NCBI GenBank assembly: GCA_963819735.1
Contig: CAWFXC010000002.1
Coordinates: 124,001-188,000, forward strand
DNA length: 64,000 bases
Source: CAWFXC01 sp963819735
Lineage (GTDB): Bacteria; Actinomycetota; Acidimicrobiia; IMCC26256; DASPTH01
Direction of reading: 5' to 3'
Under the pieces are notes generated by a model. It searched no databases. It had not been told where the DNA came from and saw only the letters and a program-made list of their open reading frames with translations. Both the position numbers and the translations under genes were made by a program. Of the stretch, positions 52,328 to 60,317 are shown one piece after another; position 1 is the stretch's first letter, and each line of letters starts with the position of its first letter.

Positions 52328-53308
52328 ATGCGCGCCCTCACGATCACTCCCGAGCACGAGTTGCGGGTCGCGGACCGGCCCGACCCCGAGCCCGGACCGG
52401 GCGAGGTGCTCGTCCGGGTGCACGGCGCCGGGCTCAACCGGGCCGATCTCATCCAGGTGGCGGGGTTCTACCCCGCACCGCCGGGTTCGCCCCCCGACAT
52501 CCCCGGGATGGAGTTCGGCGGTGTCGTCACCGCCCTCGGCGCAGGCGTCGAACACCCGGCGATCGGGGCGCGCGTGTTCGGCATCGTCGGCGGCGGCGCC
52601 CAGGCCGAACTGCTCGTGGTGCCCGTCGGGCAGTGCGCGCCGGTGCCCGACGCCGTCGACCTCGTCGCCGCGGGTGGCGTGCCCGAGGTGTTCGTGACCG
52701 CGCACGACGCCATGGTCGACCAGGCCGGTGTCGTCGCCGGCGAGACCGTGCTCGTGCACGCGGTCGGCTCGGGCGTGGGCACCGCCGCGCTGCAACTGGG
52801 CAAGGCGATGGGCTGCACCGTCATCGGCACCGCCCGCACCGCCGACAAGCTGGAACAGTGCCGCGCCATCGGCCTCGACCACGCGGTCCTCGCGCCCCGC
52901 GAGCTCGATGCCGTCGCGTTGGCCGACGAGATCACCGCCACTGCCGGACCCATCGACGTCGTGGTGGAACTGGTCGGCGGCGACTACCTCGTCGCCGACG
53001 TGCGCGTCGCCGCCCGACGCGGTCGGATCGTCCTCATCGGCACCATGGCCGGCACGCGGGCCGAGCTCGACATCGGGTCGACGATGTTCAAGCGGCTCCG
53101 CCTGTTCGGCACCACGCTGCGGGGCCGCGACGCGGGCGAGAAGGCGGCGGCCACCGCGTCGTTCGTGCGCGACGTCGTGCCCCTGCTCGCGTCGGGTGCG
53201 GTGAAGCCGGTGGTGGCGTGCACCTTCGGGCTCGACGACGCGCAGGAGGCCTACGACAAGCTGGCCGCCGACGCGGTGTTCGGCAAGATCGTGCTCGACC
53301 TCACCTGA
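52328..53308 (+). CDS. NADPH:quinone oxidoreductase (MDR family, PIG3-like)
   Basis: A 326-residue zinc-free MDR protein: MRALTITPEHELRVADRPDPEPGPGEVLVRVHGAGLNRADLIQVAGFYP is very like the PIG3/QOR start, followed by DIPGMEFGGVV, VLVHAVGSGVGTAALQLGKAMG and VVVELVGGDYL. It reduces quinones with NADPH. ATG 52328 is used. It is only distantly similar to the other quinone oxidoreductase in the window (43180-44160). Confidence 0.88.
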   Translation: MRALTITPEHELRVADRPDPEPGPGEVLVRVHGAGLNRADLIQVAGFYPAPPGSPPDIPGMEFGGVVTALGAGVEHPAIGARVFGIVGGGAQAELLVVPVGQCAPVPDAVDLVAAGGVPEVFVTAHDAMVDQAGVVAGETVLVHAVGSGVGTAALQLGKAMGCTVIGTARTADKLEQCRAIGLDHAVLAPRELDAVALADEITATAGPIDVVVELVGGDYLVADVRVAARRGRIVLIGTMAGTRAELDIGSTMFKRLRLFGTTLRGRDAGEKAAATASFVRDVVPLLASGAVKPVVACTFGLDDAQEAYDKLAADAVFGKIVLDLT

Positions 53309-53315
53309 CCCGCGT

Positions 53316-53948
53316 TCAACCGATGTAGACGGTGATGGTGGTGGGGTCCTTGGCCCGATCGACGATGAACGGCCGTACCGCGTCGAGACCGATGACCCAC
53401 GACACCGTGTTGTTCCCGTCGGGGAGCTTGCGCACGATCTGCAGGTGGTTGTGGTCGCCGTACTCCAGCGAGAGGTTGCCGGTGTAGGTCTGCGGGTTGT
53501 CGGGCAGCAGCGGGTTCGTGCTCAGCGCGGGCTGCATCGTCACCACGAGGAACGCGTTGCCGGGCAGTGAGATCGGGACCGGGGGGTCGCCGTCGACGAA
53601 CGGCTGCTTCGCCGGATCCTGGTACTGCACCACGTAGCCGGGCGGGGTGCCGTCGCCCAACGACGTGAAGGTGAACGTGACCGCGTCGACGCACCCGACC
53701 GCGCCGGCGGTGGCGTCGACGAGCAGGCCGGCCACCGCGGGCCCGATCGACTGCAACTTCGACGTCGTGCCGTGGAACGGCGCGCACGCCGGTGGCGGGG
53801 TCGTGGTGACCCCGGCCGCGGCGGCGGTACCGGCCGCGCCGCGCGCGGTGCTCGGCGAGGCCGACCCCGAGGAGCTCCCACGGCTCCCGCCGGAGCACGC
53901 CGCCAGCGTGGCCAGGGCCACGACCAACACCGCGCACCGATTCCTCAC
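53316..53948 (-). CDS. Secreted lipoprotein (AMIN-like domain)
   Basis: A 210-residue lipoprotein with the signal peptide and lipobox LATLAAC, a Ser/Gly/Ala linker and a beta-rich domain. CVDAVTFTFTSLGDGTPPGYVVQYQ and NAFLVVTMQPALST resemble the AMIN-like domain of small actinobacterial lipoproteins. It ends DPTTITVYIG. It probably sits on the outer face of the membrane and has no catalytic motif. It is convergent with the quinone oxidoreductase, 7 bp between stops. Confidence 0.72.
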   Translation of the reverse strand: MRNRCAVLVVALATLAACSGGSRGSSSGSASPSTARGAAGTAAAAGVTTTPPPACAPFHGTTSKLQSIGPAVAGLLVDATAGAVGCVDAVTFTFTSLGDGTPPGYVVQYQDPAKQPFVDGDPPVPISLPGNAFLVVTMQPALSTNPLLPDNPQTYTGNLSLEYGDHNHLQIVRKLPDGNNTVSWVIGLDAVRPFIVDRAKDPTTITVYIG

Positions 53949-54016
53949 GGGCCCGGAGGCTAGCCAGCGTGATACCCGACCAGGCGCCGGGAACCCGGCA
54001 GTACTGTTACCCGCTC

Positions 54017-54847
54017 ATGGCCACGCTCGCCGAGCGCCTCGGGTACCCGCCCGACGCCAAGCTGCTCATCATCACCTGCAACGATCTCGGGCTCACGCAC
54101 TCGAGCAACGTCGCGACGTACGACGCGCTGCGCCACGGGATGGCCACGAGCGCCTCGCTGATGGTGCCCTGTCCGTGGGCCCGCGACGGCGCCGGTGGCT
54201 ACCGGGGCGAAGACGTCGGCGTGCAGCTCACCCTCAACGCGGAGCTCGAGACCTACCGGTGGGGACCGATCACCAACTCGCCCAGCCTGCTCGACGGCGA
54301 CGGCGGCTTCCCGCGCACCATCGAGGACGCGTGGGACCACGCCGACCTCGACGAAGTGCGGCGGGAGTGCCGGGCCCAGATCGAACGGGCCATCGTGTGG
54401 GGCTTCGACGTCAGCCACCTCGGCAGCCACCTCGGCACGCTGCCACGCCGGGCCGAGTTCTTCGACGCCTACCTCGAGCTGGCGGTCGACTTCGGTCTGC
54501 CGCTGCGGTTGGGCGACTCCGCCGACGAGCGCGTCGCCGGATTCCCGTTCCGTCGCCTCGCCGCCGAGGAGGGCGTCGTGTTCCCCGACCACGTCGTCGA
54601 GTCCCCGCCCGGGGCGCGGCGCCGCATCGAGCGGGCCATCTTCGACCTCGCGCCGGGCGTGACCGAGCTCAACCTGCACCCCGGCATCGACACCGACGAG
54701 CTGCGCGCCGCCTCCGGCGCCGACTGGGCCGGCCGGGTCGAGGACCACATCACCCTGAGCCGTGATCCGTCGTTCCGCAACCTGGTGGCCCGGGCCGACG
54801 CCACGCTGGTGAGCTGGCGCGCGCTGCGCGACCTGCAACGCGCCTGA
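54017..54847 (+). CDS. YdjC/ChbG-like deacetylase-family protein with one metal ligand changed
   Basis: A 276-residue protein with the ChbG/HpnK pattern: LLIITCNDLGLTHSSNVATY (Asp23), MATSASLMVPCPWA, DVSHLGSHLGT (His134 and His138) and the C-terminal TELNLHPGIDT. The family's usual 'GvHlTL' second metal ligand reads GVQLTLN here, with Gln70 in place of His. The fold should be a carbohydrate deacetylase, but activity is uncertain. ATG 54017 is used. Confidence 0.8.
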   Translation: MATLAERLGYPPDAKLLIITCNDLGLTHSSNVATYDALRHGMATSASLMVPCPWARDGAGGYRGEDVGVQLTLNAELETYRWGPITNSPSLLDGDGGFPRTIEDAWDHADLDEVRRECRAQIERAIVWGFDVSHLGSHLGTLPRRAEFFDAYLELAVDFGLPLRLGDSADERVAGFPFRRLAAEEGVVFPDHVVESPPGARRRIERAIFDLAPGVTELNLHPGIDTDELRAASGADWAGRVEDHITLSRDPSFRNLVARADATLVSWRALRDLQRA

Positions 54848-54851
54848 CCAG

Positions 54852-54897
54852 TCCTCCGACCCTCCAACCGACCTCCGACCCTCCGACCCTTCGACCG
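54852..54897. repeat. Short imperfect tandem repeat (cctccgacc) between convergent genes
   Basis: Repeated 7-9 bp units of the type cctccgacc/ctccaacc/ccttcgacc fill the gap between the YdjC-like and SCP2-like stops. It is non-coding. Confidence 0.7.
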
Positions 54898-54908
54898 ACG
54901 GGACGGAC

Positions 54909-55283
54909 TCAGGCGTCGGTGTCGGCCGCCAGCTGCTCGCGCGTCGCGCGCCACGACGGCGAGGCCGCCGCCGCCAGCAGGTCGAGCACGAGGCCGGGAT
55001 CCCCGGCGGTCTTCATCCGCCCCCGCATGAACGCCACACTCGGCTCGAGCGCACCGGACACGAGCGCACGCGCCTCCGGGTAGGACAGAGTGAGCGTGAC
55101 GTCGGGCGCGGGCCGCGCCCCGAGCTCGGCTTCCACGACCACACCGTCGTCGACGCGCGCGTGCCACTTCACGTCGCCGTCGGGGCCCGCCGTGACCACC
55201 AGCTGCACCGTGCCCGACGGCCCGGGCGCGGTGCCCGTGCCGCGCAGCAGCTCGACCCATTCGGCGCTCAGGAACTCGGCCAC
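54909..55283 (-). CDS. SCP2-like sterol/lipid-binding protein
   Basis: A 124-residue single-domain protein: FLSAEWVELLRG at the start, VKWHARVDDGVVVEAELGARPAPDVTLTLSYPEARALVSGALEPSVAFMRGRMKTAGDPG. This matches the SCP2 fold, which binds lipids or acyl-CoA without catalysis. It follows the mca gene by 12 bp on the same strand. Confidence 0.83.
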   Translation of the reverse strand: MAEFLSAEWVELLRGTGTAPGPSGTVQLVVTAGPDGDVKWHARVDDGVVVEAELGARPAPDVTLTLSYPEARALVSGALEPSVAFMRGRMKTAGDPGLVLDLLAAAASPSWRATREQLAADTDA

Positions 55284-55295
55284 GGTCGTCGCCGC

Positions 55296-56207
55296 TCAGC
55301 CGCTCACGCCGACGGGCGCGCGGAGCCCGGCGAACAGGTCGTCCTCGGGATCGTCGTCGGGTACACCGTTGTCGACCAGCGTGCGGGCCAGCACGTACTC
55401 CTCCCACGGGAACGTCTCGCGGAGGAGGTCGTCCGGCACGCGCATCCAGTGACTCTCGGGATCGATCTGGGTGCGGTGCGCGAGCAGCGCGGCCCGGCGT
55501 TGGGCGAGGAAGTCGCCGACGTCGATGAACGTCGTCGGGAACGGGATGTCGAGACTGCTCGGGAACTGCGCGATGCGTTCGGCGTAGGGGCTCTCCTCCC
55601 CCAGCTTCTCGTAGGCCTCGTGCAACGCGCGGATGCGGCGGAACGAGAATCCCGAGTAGTAGAGCTTCGACGGTTGCCACGGCTCGCCGAGCTCGGGGAA
55701 CTGCGCGGGATCACCGGCGGCGTCGAACGCGGGGATCGAGATCTCGTGCACCCGGATGTGATCGGGGTGCTTGTAGAAGCTGGTCTCGTCGCCGTAGGTG
55801 ATCAGCACCTGGGGGTGCTCGCGGCGGATGATCGCCACGAGTTGGCCCACGGCTTCCTCCAACGGCGCGTTGGCGAAGTTGTCGGCGCGGGCGTTGGCTT
55901 CGGTGTCGGGCATGCCAGAGTCGCGGTAGCCGAGCAGATAGAGCGCGGCGTAACCGATGGCGTCGACGCTCGCGCGCAACTCGGCCTCCCGCACCGCCCG
56001 GAGATCGGCGCGCACCTCGGGCGAGTCGACGGCGGGGTTCAGCACGTCGCCCTCTTCGCCGCCGGTGCAGCACACGAGCGCGGCGCGGATGCCCTCCGCG
56101 GCGTAGCGCGCCACCGTGCCCGCGCCCTTCGACGCTTCGTCGTCGGGGTGTGCGTGCACCGTCATCAGGGCCAGCGGGTTCCCGGCGAGGTCCAACGGCG
56201 GCGTCAT
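55296..56207 (-). CDS. mca: Mycothiol S-conjugate amidase
   Basis: A 303-residue PIG-L (LmbE) zinc deacetylase. It starts with LMTVHAHPDDEASKGAGTVARYAAEG (zinc ligands His20, Asp23 and the later HPDH) and has CCTGGEEGDVLNPAVD and the end RETFPWEEYVLARTLVD, the hallmarks of Mca rather than MshB. It cleaves mycothiol S-conjugates to release mercapturic acids in detoxification. Mycothiol is restricted to Actinobacteria, which supports the taxonomic placement. The SCP2-like gene is in the same operon. Confidence 0.9.
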   Translation of the reverse strand: MTPPLDLAGNPLALMTVHAHPDDEASKGAGTVARYAAEGIRAALVCCTGGEEGDVLNPAVDSPEVRADLRAVREAELRASVDAIGYAALYLLGYRDSGMPDTEANARADNFANAPLEEAVGQLVAIIRREHPQVLITYGDETSFYKHPDHIRVHEISIPAFDAAGDPAQFPELGEPWQPSKLYYSGFSFRRIRALHEAYEKLGEESPYAERIAQFPSSLDIPFPTTFIDVGDFLAQRRAALLAHRTQIDPESHWMRVPDDLLRETFPWEEYVLARTLVDNGVPDDDPEDDLFAGLRAPVGVSG

Positions 56208-56250
56208 TGCCCGAACCTAGTTGGCGGGAGGCAGCCGGTACATTCCATCG

Positions 56251-57840
56251 ATGGCCCGGCGAACCTGCATTTCGTTCGTCGCGCTCGTACTCGCCGTGGG
56301 CACCCTGGTCGGCGCAGCACCGGCGTTCCTCACCCCGGCGGCGGCGCACACCGCGCCCACGACCACCACCACGCAAACCTCCACTGCGCCCGCCGACGCG
56401 CTCCCGGGAGTCGGCGCCAACGGGCTGACCCGGTGGAAAGCGTGCGGCAAGCGGCTCCAGTGCGCGGTGTTGCAGGTGCCCGTCGACTACGCGCAGCCCG
56501 ACGGCGCCAAGGTCGGTATCGCGGTGGCGCGCAGCCCGGCCACCGACCCGACGCGGCGCCTCGGTTCGTTGGTCGTCAACTTCGGCGGGCCCGGCGACGC
56601 GGGCGCCTCCACGCTCCCCGACTTCATCAGCTCGGTACCCGCCGCGGTGCGGGCGCGCTACGACCTCGTGAGCTTCGATCCCCGCGGCACCGGACACTCA
56701 CGCCCGATCAACTGCGTCGACGACCAGACCGCCGATGTCCTCAACGCGGTCGACCCCACGCCGAACAGCGACGCCGACCTCCGCGCGTTCTACGACGGCA
56801 GCCACGACCCCGTCGACCTCATCGCCCAGTGCGTGGCGCACAACGGTTCGTGGCTGGCCCAGGTGGGGACCCGCAACGTCGCCCGTGATCTCGACCGGCT
56901 CCGCATCGCGCTCGGTGACGACCAGCTCACGTTCCTCGGCTACTCCTACGGCACGGTGATCGGTGCGGTCTACGCGCAGATGTTCCCCGACCGCGTCGGT
57001 CGGTTCGTCCTCGACTCCCCCGTCGACCTCTCCTCGACTGCAGTTGACGAGCTGCACGCCGACTCTGCCGGCTTCGAGCACGCGCTCGACGCGTTCCTCG
57101 CCGACTGCGCGGGCCGCCCCAAGTGCGACTTCTACTCCCACGGCAATCCGACCGCCGCGCTCACCGCGCTCCGAACCCGCTTCGAGCAAGGGCTCACGCT
57201 CCCGACTGCGACCATCACGGGCAAGCGCAGCAGTCGCCGCGCCGGTGTGAGCGCGTTCTACACCGCGTTGATCTCCGCGTTGTACGACAAGGGTTACGGC
57301 TGGCCGACGTTGGCGCAGGCGCTCGCGACCGCGGAGCAGGGCGACGGCTCGCTGCTGCTGCAGTTGGCCGACGAGTACAACGGCCGCCACGACAACGGCA
57401 CCTACGACAACATCAACGAGGCGATCGGGACCATCCTCTGCGACGATCGCTTCGATCCCATCCCGAGCTTCGCCGACTACGTCGCGGAGTACCACACCGA
57501 CGTCGCCACCTACCCGCTCCTCGGGGGCTACCTCGGGAGCACGGTGCTGGGCTGCGATCCCCGTCTGCCGCGGCCACCGGAATCCGAGCAGCTCGGCGAC
57601 GTGCGCGCGACGGGGACGAATCCGATCCTGGTCGTGGGAACCACCGAGGATCCGGCCACCCCCTACGCGGGCGCCCAGGACCTGGTGACCCGTCTCCCCG
57701 GCTCGCGCCTGCTCACGTTCGAGAGCACCGAGCACACCGCGTACACCAAGAGCAAATGCATCGACGACGCGGTCGACGCGTACCTGCTCGACGGCAAGCT
57801 CCCACCGGAGGGCAAGACCTGCCGCGCCGGATCTACCTGA
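56251..57840 (+). CDS. Secreted TAP-type alpha/beta hydrolase (tripeptidyl aminopeptidase-like)
   Basis: A 529-residue protein with a signal peptide (CISFVALVLAVGTLVGAAPAF) and a Thr-rich linker. The hydrolase core has the oxyanion start VVNFGGPGDAG, the nucleophile FLGYSYGTVIG, the late Asp in VVGTTEDPATPY and the late His in ESTEHTAYTKSKC. This is the SlpD/SlpE/TAP family of exported peptidases or esterases; several Cys pairs suggest an exported fold. It may cleave peptides or esters from outside. ATG 56251 is used. Confidence 0.88.
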   Translation: MARRTCISFVALVLAVGTLVGAAPAFLTPAAAHTAPTTTTTQTSTAPADALPGVGANGLTRWKACGKRLQCAVLQVPVDYAQPDGAKVGIAVARSPATDPTRRLGSLVVNFGGPGDAGASTLPDFISSVPAAVRARYDLVSFDPRGTGHSRPINCVDDQTADVLNAVDPTPNSDADLRAFYDGSHDPVDLIAQCVAHNGSWLAQVGTRNVARDLDRLRIALGDDQLTFLGYSYGTVIGAVYAQMFPDRVGRFVLDSPVDLSSTAVDELHADSAGFEHALDAFLADCAGRPKCDFYSHGNPTAALTALRTRFEQGLTLPTATITGKRSSRRAGVSAFYTALISALYDKGYGWPTLAQALATAEQGDGSLLLQLADEYNGRHDNGTYDNINEAIGTILCDDRFDPIPSFADYVAEYHTDVATYPLLGGYLGSTVLGCDPRLPRPPESEQLGDVRATGTNPILVVGTTEDPATPYAGAQDLVTRLPGSRLLTFESTEHTAYTKSKCIDDAVDAYLLDGKLPPEGKTCRAGST

Positions 57841-57855
57841 GTCTCCCTTCCCGGC

Positions 57856-59136
57856 TCAGCCGGAGCGGGGGACGTCACTCCACGGCACGTCACGTGACGC
57901 GTCAGGCTCCTTCGGCAGGCCGAGCACGCGCTCGCCGAGGATGTTGCGCATGATGGCCGACGTCCCACCCTCGATGGTGTTCGCCTGCGCGCGGAGGAAC
58001 CCGCGCGCGACAGTGCGGGCGTCGTCGTGGGCGGTCGGCGACCAGCTGAGCGTCTCTTCGCCGGTGAGGCCGCGGCCTTCCCACGCCATGCCGCTCGCAC
58101 CCTCGAGGTCGATGGCCAGCTTCTGGAGACGCTGGTTGAACTCCGCGTTCTGCAGCTTGGTGATCGACCCTTCCGGGCCCGCTTCCGCGCCGCTGCGCCG
58201 GCGATCGGCGGCGCGCTGGTTGGTGAGGCCGATGATCCGGTTGTCGATCCAGGCGGCCGCGAGCCGCTGCCGGAACAACGGGTCGTCGACCGGGCGGTGC
58301 CGGTCGATCAGCCGCTGGATGCCGCTGCCCCCGATCGTGTCGCCGCTGACCGAGCCCGAGCCCGACAGCGACACGCGTTCGTTCATCAGCGTGGTGATGG
58401 CGACCCGCCACCCGTCGCCCACGGGGCCGAGGCGCCACGCGTCGGGGAGACGCGCGTTGTCGAAGAACACCTCGTTGAACTCGGCGTCGCCGGTGATCTG
58501 GCGCAACGGGCGCACTTCCACGCCCGGCGACTGCATGTCGATCACGAAGTAACTCAGACCGCGGTGCTTGGGCAGGTCGGGATCGGTGCGGGCCAGGAGC
58601 ATCCCGTAGCGGGCGATGTGCGCGAGCGAGGTCCAGACCTTCTGCCCGTTCACCACCCACTCGTCGCCGTCGCGCACCGCGCGCGTCGCCAGCCCGGCGA
58701 CGTCGGAGCCGGCGCCCGGCTCGCTGAACAGCTGACACCAGATCTCTTCGTTGGTGGCGATGCCGCGCAGGAACTTCTGCTTGACCGCTTCGCTCCCCCA
58801 CGCGATCACGGTCGGCCCGCCCATTCCGATCCCGATGATGTTGCCCGGCCGCGGGACGCGGTACCGGTTCAACACCTCGTTGACCGAGCGCGCCTGCCCG
58901 GGCGTGAGCGAGAGCCCGGCGCCGTACTCGGCCGGCCACGTGGGCGTCGCGTACCCGGCGTCGCCGAAGCGGGTGCACCAGGCGCCGTAGTCGAGGTCGT
59001 TGCGGAGCGCGGCCGCCTTCTCGTGGTCGCCGGTGTCGATCGCCTCCATCCACCCGGCGGGCAGGTTCTCGCGCAGCCATTCGAGGGTCTGCGCCCGGAG
59101 TTCGTCGGCACTGAGCTCGGCCAGGCTCGTCGACAT
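57856..59136 (-). CDS. Acyl-CoA dehydrogenase
   Basis: A 426-residue FAD-dependent acyl-CoA dehydrogenase of the FadE type, with N-terminal helices (LEWLRENLPAGWMEAIDTGD), the flavin region WCQLFSEPGAGSDVAGLAT and the end FLRAQANTIEGGTSAIMRNILGERVLGLP. It should oxidise an acyl-CoA, passing electrons to EtfAB (encoded at 44194-45960). The substrate is not clear; a role in branched or sterol side-chain catabolism would fit the racemase at 23558. It is convergent with the TAP hydrolase. Confidence 0.9.
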   Translation of the reverse strand: MSTSLAELSADELRAQTLEWLRENLPAGWMEAIDTGDHEKAAALRNDLDYGAWCTRFGDAGYATPTWPAEYGAGLSLTPGQARSVNEVLNRYRVPRPGNIIGIGMGGPTVIAWGSEAVKQKFLRGIATNEEIWCQLFSEPGAGSDVAGLATRAVRDGDEWVVNGQKVWTSLAHIARYGMLLARTDPDLPKHRGLSYFVIDMQSPGVEVRPLRQITGDAEFNEVFFDNARLPDAWRLGPVGDGWRVAITTLMNERVSLSGSGSVSGDTIGGSGIQRLIDRHRPVDDPLFRQRLAAAWIDNRIIGLTNQRAADRRRSGAEAGPEGSITKLQNAEFNQRLQKLAIDLEGASGMAWEGRGLTGEETLSWSPTAHDDARTVARGFLRAQANTIEGGTSAIMRNILGERVLGLPKEPDASRDVPWSDVPRSG

Positions 59137-59237
59137 CTGGTACCTCGTTCTTCGGCAGTCGTACGGCCGAGAAGCGTACCGTCGCTCCCGCGACAGGCTC
59201 CGCGGCGCAGCCGAGTGGCGTGCGTAGGCTCCCGAGA

Positions 59238-60218
59238 GTGATCCGAGCGTGGCGCTACGTCGAGGAGATCGAGGGCCGGACCGAGGTCGATCCCGATCAC
59301 CTGGCCGACGACGTCGATCCCGAGCACGCAGTGGTGTGGGTCGACTGCGCGAGCCCCAGCCAGGACGAGATCCACCGGCTGCGCAGCCAGCTCCTGATCA
59401 GCCCGGTCGTGGTCGACGCCATCCTGAATCCGCGTGAACGCACGAAGTTGCAGCGTTACAGCGACTACTTCCATGTCGCGGTGCACGACTGCGACTGCAC
59501 CGGCGGCGACCTCGACAGTCGCGAGATCGATGTCGTCACCGGCCCCGGGTGGGTGGTCACGGTCCGCCATCCGACCCCCGCCGGCCCACCGTTCGACATC
59601 GACGCAGTGGCCCACCGCTTCGAGCTGCAACGCAGCGAGCACAGCGTCACCGAACAGGGCTTTCTCCTGTGGGCCCTGTTCGACGTGATCGTCGACGGCT
59701 ACTTCGTGGTCACCGACGCGTTCGACGACCAACTCGACACCATCGAGGAGACGGTGTTCCGCGACGACGGCCAGGGCGGGATCCCGCGCGACATCTTCGC
59801 CATGCGGCGCAACCTCATGGAGCTGCGCCGCGCCGCGGCGCCGTTGCGCGACGTCGTCAACGCCGTCGTGCGCAAGGAGATCTCGTTCGTCAGCGACGAA
59901 GCGATCGTCCACTTCCACGACGTGTACGACCGCGTGCTGCGCGTCGTCGACCTCGTCGAGTCGCAACGCGATCTGCTCACCGGGCTGCTCGAGGCCGATC
60001 TCGCGGTGATCTCCAACCGGCTCAACCAGGTGATGAAGAAGATGACCTCGTGGGGCGCCATCCTCATCGTGGCCACGCTCATCGCCGGCATCTACGGGAT
60101 GAACTTCCGGCACATGCCCGAGCTGCGCTGGCAGTACGGCTACGCGATGGCGCTCGGCCTCATGGGGATCTGCACGCTCGTGCTCTACCGCATGTTCAAG
60201 CGCCGCGACTGGCTCTAG
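59238..60218 (+). CDS. CorA-type Mg2+/divalent-cation channel
   Basis: A 326-residue CorA-family protein: a large N-terminal cytoplasmic alpha/beta domain, a long helix (DDQLDTIEETVFR) and two C-terminal TM helices with the GMN signature in LIVATLIAGIYGMNFRHMPEL. The final helix is ALGLMGICTLVLYRMFKRR. Members are pentameric Mg2+ (or Co2+, Zn2+) channels. GTG 59238 is chosen; GTG 59220 would add six residues. It is divergent from the dehydrogenase. Confidence 0.92.
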   Translation: MIRAWRYVEEIEGRTEVDPDHLADDVDPEHAVVWVDCASPSQDEIHRLRSQLLISPVVVDAILNPRERTKLQRYSDYFHVAVHDCDCTGGDLDSREIDVVTGPGWVVTVRHPTPAGPPFDIDAVAHRFELQRSEHSVTEQGFLLWALFDVIVDGYFVVTDAFDDQLDTIEETVFRDDGQGGIPRDIFAMRRNLMELRRAAAPLRDVVNAVVRKEISFVSDEAIVHFHDVYDRVLRVVDLVESQRDLLTGLLEADLAVISNRLNQVMKKMTSWGAILIVATLIAGIYGMNFRHMPELRWQYGYAMALGLMGICTLVLYRMFKRRDWL

Positions 60219-60223
60219 AAACC

Positions 60224-60264
60224 CGGAGTCGCGAGCCTCCCGTCTAGCTCGATGGTCGACTCCG
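60224..60264. terminator. Inverted repeat between CorA and the P-type ATPase
   Basis: Perfect 8-bp arms cggagtcg (60224-60231) and cgactccg (60257-60264), with an inner cgagc/gctcg helix (60232-60236/60247-60251). It follows the CorA stop by 5 bp and is a likely terminator for the rightward transcript; the leftward ATPase stop is 54 bp away. Confidence 0.6.
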
Positions 60265-60317
60265 CTCCGCCCGCCCGTGCGGACCTGGTCGGCGGCCGGC
60301 CGGCTCCGCTGCGTCTC

